Assembly (NCBI GenBank): GCA_018662225.1
Contig: JABJGO010000004.1
Span: forward strand, 1-56,867
DNA: 56,867 nucleotides
Direction: 5' to 3'
From: Rhodospirillales bacterium
GTDB taxonomy: Bacteria; Pseudomonadota; Alphaproteobacteria; Rhodospirillales; Casp-alpha2
This document shows, piece by piece, positions 52,138-56,867 of this stretch. A program made the translations under genes and the position numbers. A model generated the notes under the pieces. It saw only the letters and a program-made list of their open reading frames with translations, did not search any database and had not been told where the DNA came from. Position 1 is the stretch's first letter. Each line of letters opens with the position of its first letter.

Positions 52138-53073
52138 ATGGCGCTGAAAATTGGCACACGCGGTAGCCCGCTGGCATTGGCGCAAGCCTATGAGACACGC
52201 GATCTGTTGCAGGCGAACGTGCCTGCACTGGCCGAAGAGGGCGCCGTAGAGATCGTGGAGATTAAAACCACTGGTGATAAAATTCAGGACCGACGCCTTT
52301 CCGAAGTGGGTGGCAAGGGCGTGTTCACCAAAGAACTGGACGATGCCCTGTTTGATGGCCGTATTGATGTGGCTGCTCATTCCATGAAAGACGTGCCCAC
52401 GTGGTTGCCGGACGGCATCTTGCTGCCGACCATGCTGGAACGGGAAGATGTGCGCGATGTGTTTATATCGCCCAAGGCGGCGAGCTTTGCGGACCTGCCC
52501 GATGGTTCTGTCATTGGCACAACGTCGCCGCGGCGTCAGGCGATAATTCTGGCTAAATACCCTAATCTGAAAATCACGCTGTTTCGGGGCAATGTGCAAA
52601 CGCGCCTGCGCAAATTGGATGAAGGTGAGGCCGATGCCACCATGTTGGCGCTGGCCGGATTGAACCGGTTGGATATGAGCCATATCGCGACCCGGATTAT
52701 GGAACCCGAAGACATGCTGCCGTCGGCGGGACAGGGGGCTATTGGTCTCACATGTCGCGAAGATGATAGCGCCACCCTCGATTTTATTACGGTACTAGAT
52801 CATTTGCCCACATCGATCTGTGTTAATGCGGAGCGGGCCATGCTGGATGTGCTGGGCGGGACCTGTCACACACCGATTGCGGGCTATGCCCAACTTGATG
52901 ATGGCATGAAAAATCTGCGTATTCGCGGGATTGTTGCGGAACCGGATGGAACCAAAGTGTGGTCTGGTGAGCGATTCGGTCCGGTCGCGGATACTTATGC
53001 CATGGCCACCGATCTGGGTGCTGAATTACGCGCCAGTGCGGGCGAAGCATATTTTGAAGCCCTGGCGGAATAG
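52138..53073 (+). CDS. hemC: Porphobilinogen deaminase
   Basis: 311 residues. LKIGTRGSPLALAQAYETRD, DIAAHSMKD-type (here VAAHSMKDVPTWLP), GTTSPRRQAIILAKYP, LRKLDEGEADATMLALAGL and GGTCHTPIAGYA with the dipyrromethane-binding cysteine near residue 243 are all as expected. It makes hydroxymethylbilane in the haem pathway. First of the co-directional run hemC-hemD-mic60-hemY. Confidence 0.97.
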   Translation: MALKIGTRGSPLALAQAYETRDLLQANVPALAEEGAVEIVEIKTTGDKIQDRRLSEVGGKGVFTKELDDALFDGRIDVAAHSMKDVPTWLPDGILLPTMLEREDVRDVFISPKAASFADLPDGSVIGTTSPRRQAIILAKYPNLKITLFRGNVQTRLRKLDEGEADATMLALAGLNRLDMSHIATRIMEPEDMLPSAGQGAIGLTCREDDSATLDFITVLDHLPTSICVNAERAMLDVLGGTCHTPIAGYAQLDDGMKNLRIRGIVAEPDGTKVWSGERFGPVADTYAMATDLGAELRASAGEAYFEALAE

Positions 53074-53082
53074 GGCCGCGTT

Positions 53083-53802
53083 ATGCGCGTGCTTCTCACC
53101 CGGCCATCTGAAGACAGCGCCCAATTGTCGAACAAGCTGGCTGAGTGCCATATTTCATCTTTGATCGAGCCGCTGCTGGAAATTATCTATCCAGATATGG
53201 ATGCACCGGACCTGAACGGTGTTCAGGGCATTCTGGTGACCAGCGCCAACGGTATCCGAGCCTTTGCCAAAGGGTCCGACCGACGTGATTTAGGCGTATG
53301 GGCCGTGGGTCCGGCATCGGCCGAAGAAGCACGTCGATTGGGGTTCACAACTGTTTATCACGGCGCTGGTGATGTGGCGGCGCTGGCAGGTCTTGTGCGT
53401 GAGCATTGCAACCCGCGTGACGGGGCGTTGTTGCATGTGGCCGGTACGCGGTTGGCGGGCGATCTGGCCGGCCGTCTCAGCGAGGCGGGATATGACTATA
53501 TCCGCGCCGTGATGTACGAGGCCAGGACAGCGGCAGCGCTATCCACAACTGCCCAGTTGGAATTGCGGGATGGGCTGATCTCCGGGGTGGCAATGTTCTC
53601 ACCGCGTACCGCGGAAACCTTTGTTCGTTTATTGAAATCGGCGGGCCTGGGCTCCGCTACAAAACACCTGACGGCCTTCTGCCTCAGTGCGGCGGTGGCC
53701 GAAAAAATCACAGCTCTTGATTGGGCAGGGGTAGCCGTTGCGGACACCCCGCACGAAGAATCTCTCATCTCAGCGGTTTTGCGGGTGGCAGAGAGCGCAT
53801 AA
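53083..53802 (+). CDS. hemD: Uroporphyrinogen-III synthase
   Basis: 239 residues. VLLTRPSEDSAQLSNKLAEC, then GILVTSANGIRAFAKGSDRR, YEARTAAALSTTAQLEL and MFSPRTAETFVRLLKSAGLG follow the poorly conserved HemD pattern, including the two alpha/beta domains. It starts nine bases after hemC, and closes hydroxymethylbilane into uroporphyrinogen III. Spacing and order support the call more than any single motif. Confidence 0.93.
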   Translation: MRVLLTRPSEDSAQLSNKLAECHISSLIEPLLEIIYPDMDAPDLNGVQGILVTSANGIRAFAKGSDRRDLGVWAVGPASAEEARRLGFTTVYHGAGDVAALAGLVREHCNPRDGALLHVAGTRLAGDLAGRLSEAGYDYIRAVMYEARTAAALSTTAQLELRDGLISGVAMFSPRTAETFVRLLKSAGLGSATKHLTAFCLSAAVAEKITALDWAGVAVADTPHEESLISAVLRVAESA

Positions 53803-53887
53803 ATTTCGGATACTGGAAGAACGCCTTAATCGTGTCGTAATTTTGATCGAATTTCTGGGTGTAATCTTTGGGTATGAGATAGCGAGT

Positions 53888-55207
53888 ATGACAAAAAAAC
53901 CAATCGACAAGGCCAAAAAAACCGCAGCCGAGAAGCCAGCGAGCAATTCAGCGGTGCCAGACTCTGTGGACCCAGACTCTGTGGAAAAAGAACCTGTATC
54001 CAAAACGGTCGAGGCTAGGTCTACCGATTCAAAGGCGTCGCCTACGACACCCTCATCATCACCGCCACCCAAGCCCTCGTCTGGCGGCGGTAATACGCTG
54101 ACCGGTGCCTTTATCGCCATACTTGTTTTCGGTATCGTTGGTGCCGGGGCTTGGGTATCGCGCGATCAATGGTGGACTTATGTCGCCCCAATATTCCCGC
54201 AAACCGAAAACAGCCAACAGGGCGATATGGTGGCGCGCGTTAATGCCATCGAAGAAAGTATCGCCGATCACGGTGGGGCCAGCCATAACAGTGAAGGTGA
54301 TGACGCCAGCTTTGCCGCGCTGGAACAGGAACGTGACGAGCTTTCGTCTAAACTGGCTATTGTGATGATACGGCTTGAGGCCATGGAAGAGGCCCTGGCC
54401 GGGGTTGAACGCATGGCCAATGCCGTCAAGGTGGACGATGCCACGCTTGCCGCGCAGGATTCGTTGCGCGCATTGTCTGACCGGCTGAACGTGTTGGAAT
54501 CCACAAACATCACAGGCACCACAGACGCCACAGACAGTGCGGCCAGTGCGCAGCTCGATAACATGTTGACGCGCTTGCAAACCGTGGAAGACCAAACCAG
54601 GGCGCTGGAATCTCGCCCCCTTGAATCCGCGATGTCATCTGATCGTGCTGCCGCCTTTATATTGAGTGTCGGTCAATTGCGCGATGTGGTGCGCCGTGGC
54701 GCGCCGTATGAACAAGCCCTGGAGGCGCTGTCGTCCACACTGGCACCCACACTGGACGCGGATGATCTGGATAACGTGGCCGCCCCTATGCAGGCGCTGC
54801 GCGATCATGCTGCCTCCGGCGTCCCGACGTTGTTGCAGTTACAGCAATCCTTTGGTCCCGTGGCGGATGCCGCATTTGATGCCGGTGGACCAGAGCTTGA
54901 TGACAGTTGGGTGGCCGAGACCCTGCACCAGATCAAAAGCATTATCCGTATCCGTAACACAGACGCGTCGGCCAAGCCGGGGAGCGTGGAATCAAGTATC
55001 GCGCGCGCCGCCAATGATATTTCGGCGGGTGATTTGGCGGGCGCGGTACAGGTGTTGTCTGATCTGGATGGAGATGCCGCCGCCGCGCTGCAGGGGTGGA
55101 TGTCATCTGCGCGTGCCCGGCTGGCCGTAGACGATGCCGTTGGTTACCTGCACACGTTGGCTATTGACCAGATGATGACCAGCACCTTACCCGCCGGGCA
55201 AGGGTAA
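53888..55207 (+). CDS. mic60: Mitofilin/Mic60 homologue (inner-membrane COG4223 protein)
   Basis: 439 residues from ATG 53888; the open frame begins earlier inside hemD. A low-complexity, Lys/Pro/Ser-rich cytoplasmic tail of ~70 residues includes a duplicated PDSVDPDSV piece. One membrane helix (GAFIAILVFGIVGAGAWV, about residues 73-91) follows, then a long coiled-coil segment and the C-terminal mitofilin-like region (LSSTLAPTLDADDLDNVAAP onward). Alphaproteobacterial Mic60 genes lie between hemD and hemY exactly as here. They shape the inner membrane and bind outer-membrane partners. Confidence 0.9.
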   Translation: MTKKPIDKAKKTAAEKPASNSAVPDSVDPDSVEKEPVSKTVEARSTDSKASPTTPSSSPPPKPSSGGGNTLTGAFIAILVFGIVGAGAWVSRDQWWTYVAPIFPQTENSQQGDMVARVNAIEESIADHGGASHNSEGDDASFAALEQERDELSSKLAIVMIRLEAMEEALAGVERMANAVKVDDATLAAQDSLRALSDRLNVLESTNITGTTDATDSAASAQLDNMLTRLQTVEDQTRALESRPLESAMSSDRAAAFILSVGQLRDVVRRGAPYEQALEALSSTLAPTLDADDLDNVAAPMQALRDHAASGVPTLLQLQQSFGPVADAAFDAGGPELDDSWVAETLHQIKSIIRIRNTDASAKPGSVESSIARAANDISAGDLAGAVQVLSDLDGDAAAALQGWMSSARARLAVDDAVGYLHTLAIDQMMTSTLPAGQG

Positions 55208-55212
55208 CGCCC

Positions 55213-56646
55213 ATGATTCGCGCCTTGCGATATTTCGTTGTCATTGCCCTTCTGGCGGCCGGTGCCGCGTGGCTGGCGGACCAACCGGGATCCGTATCCA
55301 TGGTGTGGGGCGGCTATCAGATCGACACATCATTTGGGGTGTTGGCGATCGGGGTCGGATCAATCGCTGTCCTGACCGCGCTACTGTACCGAACATGGCT
55401 GTTTGTGCGTCGGGCGCCCGCCAGCATGCGCGGGGCCTGGAAAAGCCGCCGGCAGGACCGCGGGTACCGCGCCTTGACCAAGGGTATGGTGGCGGTTGCC
55501 GCCGGTGATGGCGATGAAGCCCGTCGTCAGGCGCGCCGCGCCGAAGATTTGCTGAATGAGCCGCCGCTGACCATGTTGTTATCGGCGCAGGCGGCTCAAC
55601 TTAACGGCGACGACCGCGCCGCCGAACGTTTCTTCCGCGCCATGACAGAGAATGAAGAGACCGAATTTCTGGGTCTGCGCGGCTTGCTCAATCAGGCCAC
55701 AAAGCGTGGTGATCAGGCCGAAGCGCTGTCCCTTACGCGCCGCGCTCACCGCCTGAACGCAAACAGCGACTGGGTGTCAGAAAGCCTGTTCGACTTACAG
55801 GTTCAGGCCGGTCAATGGCTCGACGCCCATGTGACGGTGAAAGAAGCCGTCCGTAACAAACATCTGGATCCGGCTGACGGGAAACGCAGGCAGGCTGTGC
55901 TGACCTATCAAATGAGCCTCGATGCGGCGCGCGGTGGCGACAGGGACCGCGCGTTGGAATACGCCCGCGATTCGTTGAACATGGACCCGGGCTTTGTTCC
56001 AGCAGCTCTCAGTGTTGCCGGTACCCTGATCAGCGTTGGCAAGAACCGCAAGGCCGCAAGCATGATTGAACGCATCTGGGCGCGGACCCCGCACCCGCAC
56101 ATGGTGGCGCTCTATCTGGAGGCACGTGGCGCTACCGATGCGCTGGACCGTGTCAAAGCGGCTGAGAAATTGCGGGCCACCAATGCGGGCGATGTCGAAA
56201 GTGATCTGGCGGTTGCGGGCGAAGCATTGGCCGCGAATTTGTGGGGCAAGGCGCGCGATCATCTGATGGCGGCCGGCGGCGACAATCCACCGGCCCGCGT
56301 GTGCCGGATGTTAGCAGAACTGGAAGAAGCAGAACACCGGGATTTGGGCAAAGCGCGGCAGTGGCTGGTCAAGGCGTCGATGGCTGATCCGGACCCGGCC
56401 TGGGTCTGTGGCAATTGCGGCCATACGGTAACGAACTGGTCGGCCAGTTGCGGTAATTGCGGCGGGTTTGATCGTTTCACATGGCGCACACCGGCCCATG
56501 TGATGCAACTGGCGGGCGCAACCACATCCGGGGATGCTGTCATGCTGGCGGGCGCGAATGACCCCACGGATCACACGATGGATGGTGATGCGTTGCCTGT
56601 GGTATCCCTGTCAGACATAAAACCACCGGCACCAGCCGAGGGATAA
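55213..56646 (+). CDS. hemY: HemY-type TPR membrane protein with C-terminal Cys ribbon
   Basis: 477 residues. Two N-terminal helices (about residues 5-22 and 43-63) and the HemY_N segment with QDRGYRALTKGMVAVAAGDG precede a run of TPR-like helices (residues ~90-370). The end carries CGNCGHTVTNWSASCGNCGG, a CxxC...CxxC ribbon like that of LapB and also seen in alphaproteobacterial HemY. The role may be scaffolding of haem-synthesis or envelope enzymes rather than catalysis. It begins five bases after mic60. Confidence 0.92.
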   Translation: MIRALRYFVVIALLAAGAAWLADQPGSVSMVWGGYQIDTSFGVLAIGVGSIAVLTALLYRTWLFVRRAPASMRGAWKSRRQDRGYRALTKGMVAVAAGDGDEARRQARRAEDLLNEPPLTMLLSAQAAQLNGDDRAAERFFRAMTENEETEFLGLRGLLNQATKRGDQAEALSLTRRAHRLNANSDWVSESLFDLQVQAGQWLDAHVTVKEAVRNKHLDPADGKRRQAVLTYQMSLDAARGGDRDRALEYARDSLNMDPGFVPAALSVAGTLISVGKNRKAASMIERIWARTPHPHMVALYLEARGATDALDRVKAAEKLRATNAGDVESDLAVAGEALAANLWGKARDHLMAAGGDNPPARVCRMLAELEEAEHRDLGKARQWLVKASMADPDPAWVCGNCGHTVTNWSASCGNCGGFDRFTWRTPAHVMQLAGATTSGDAVMLAGANDPTDHTMDGDALPVVSLSDIKPPAPAEG

Positions 56647-56741
56647 TTCCATGGCTCATGAAAATGAGACTGGAAAATACCAGATCATCGGTATATAGGA
56701 TGCCCATTCGGGTCGCTTGCGGCCCCCATGGACAAAACAGG

Positions 56742-56817
56742 GCCGCCTTAGCTCAGTTGGTAGAGCATCGCATTCGTAATGCGGGGGTCAGAGGTTCGAA
56801 TCCTCTAGGCGGCACCA
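56742..56817 (+). tRNA. tRNA-Thr (anticodon CGT)
   Basis: A full 76-base cloverleaf with a seven-base acceptor stem (GCCGCCT / AGGCGGC), D-arm GCTC...GAGC, anticodon stem TCGCA/TGCGG with loop TTCGTAA, T-arm AGAGG-TTCGAAT-CCTCT, discriminator A and an encoded CCA. The anticodon at 56775-56777 is CGT, so it reads ACG (Thr). The final 50 bases of the window after it show no gene. Confidence 0.97.
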
Positions 56818-56867
56818 TTCTAACAGTTATCATCTATCTGTTTTGTTTATCAGTCTCACGTACCAGT

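Noticed and set aside
1-56867. CRISPR array, insertion sequence, prophage or integron
   Set aside because: No regularly spaced repeats, transposase, integrase or phage structural motifs were seen on either strand.

Overview
The window looks like a chromosomal segment of an alphaproteobacterium. The best clue is the right-hand end: gpsA-GNAT-tsaD faces hemC-hemD-mic60-hemY, an arrangement typical of Alphaproteobacteria, and nearby are rsmB, a heparinase II/III gene, purH and a short DUF1674 (SdhAF4-type) gene, also a familiar alphaproteobacterial neighbourhood. I infer class only; a Rhodospirillales-like genus is possible but not shown.

Positions 1 to about 27,000 are one long accessory locus for a decorated surface glycan, almost entirely on the minus strand and read right to left. 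The upstream half (26976 to 17185) encodes a glycosyltransferase fused to a degenerate CMP-sugar-synthetase-like domain, a 4,6-dehydratase, a NeuB-type nonulosonate synthase, an SQD1/UDP-sulfoquinovose-synthase homologue, a Gfo/Idh/MocA oxidoreductase, a DegT aminotransferase, a GT-B-like protein, an SpsF-type cytidylyltransferase and an epimerase. This set fits a nonulosonic-acid-like (sialic/pseudaminic/legionaminic type) sugar. A lone plus-strand FAD/NAD-binding protein (16071-17213) interrupts the run. The downstream half (15911 to the left edge) encodes decoration enzymes: two methyltransferases, a FemAB/GNAT-like protein, a sulfotransferase, a NeuA-type CMP-sugar synthetase, three paralogous alkaline-phosphatase-superfamily ('sulfatase-like') proteins with a threonine where sulfatases carry formylglycine, an ATP sulfurylase, a pyruvate kinase, an APS-kinase-like kinase and a PEP-synthase-like protein cut off by the left edge. 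The last two resemble the Campylobacter Cj1415/Cj1418 pair that builds the capsular phosphoramidate group, so the locus may couple sulfate and phosphoramidate chemistry.

Positions 27,000 to 29,700 hold a methyltransferase (plus strand) and a two-gene control module (minus strand): a winged-helix 'MarR-EPS' type regulator and a NusG/RfaH-like elongation factor. Two identical palindromes overlap the predicted regulator promoter. Positions 29,700 to 40,300 contain further polysaccharide genes: UDP-xylose synthase, a TauE/SafE-type transporter, a GT4 glycosyltransferase, a TviB-type UDP-sugar dehydrogenase, an HAD phosphatase, a WbpL/WecA-type initiating transferase, an O-antigen ligase/polymerase-like protein, a membrane-bound CapD/WbpM dehydratase and a GT2 glycosyltransferase. 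manC at 42,091 also belongs here functionally.

From 40,300 to the end the genes are mainly housekeeping: purH, heparinase II/III, rsmB, DUF1674, acs (full-length but broken by one in-frame TAA), a Rieske ferredoxin, YciI, gpsA, a GNAT acetyltransferase, tsaD, hemC, hemD, a Mic60/mitofilin homologue, hemY and a tRNA-Thr(CGT). No insertion sequence, CRISPR array, phage gene or rRNA was seen. All functional calls are from reading motifs; no database search was run.
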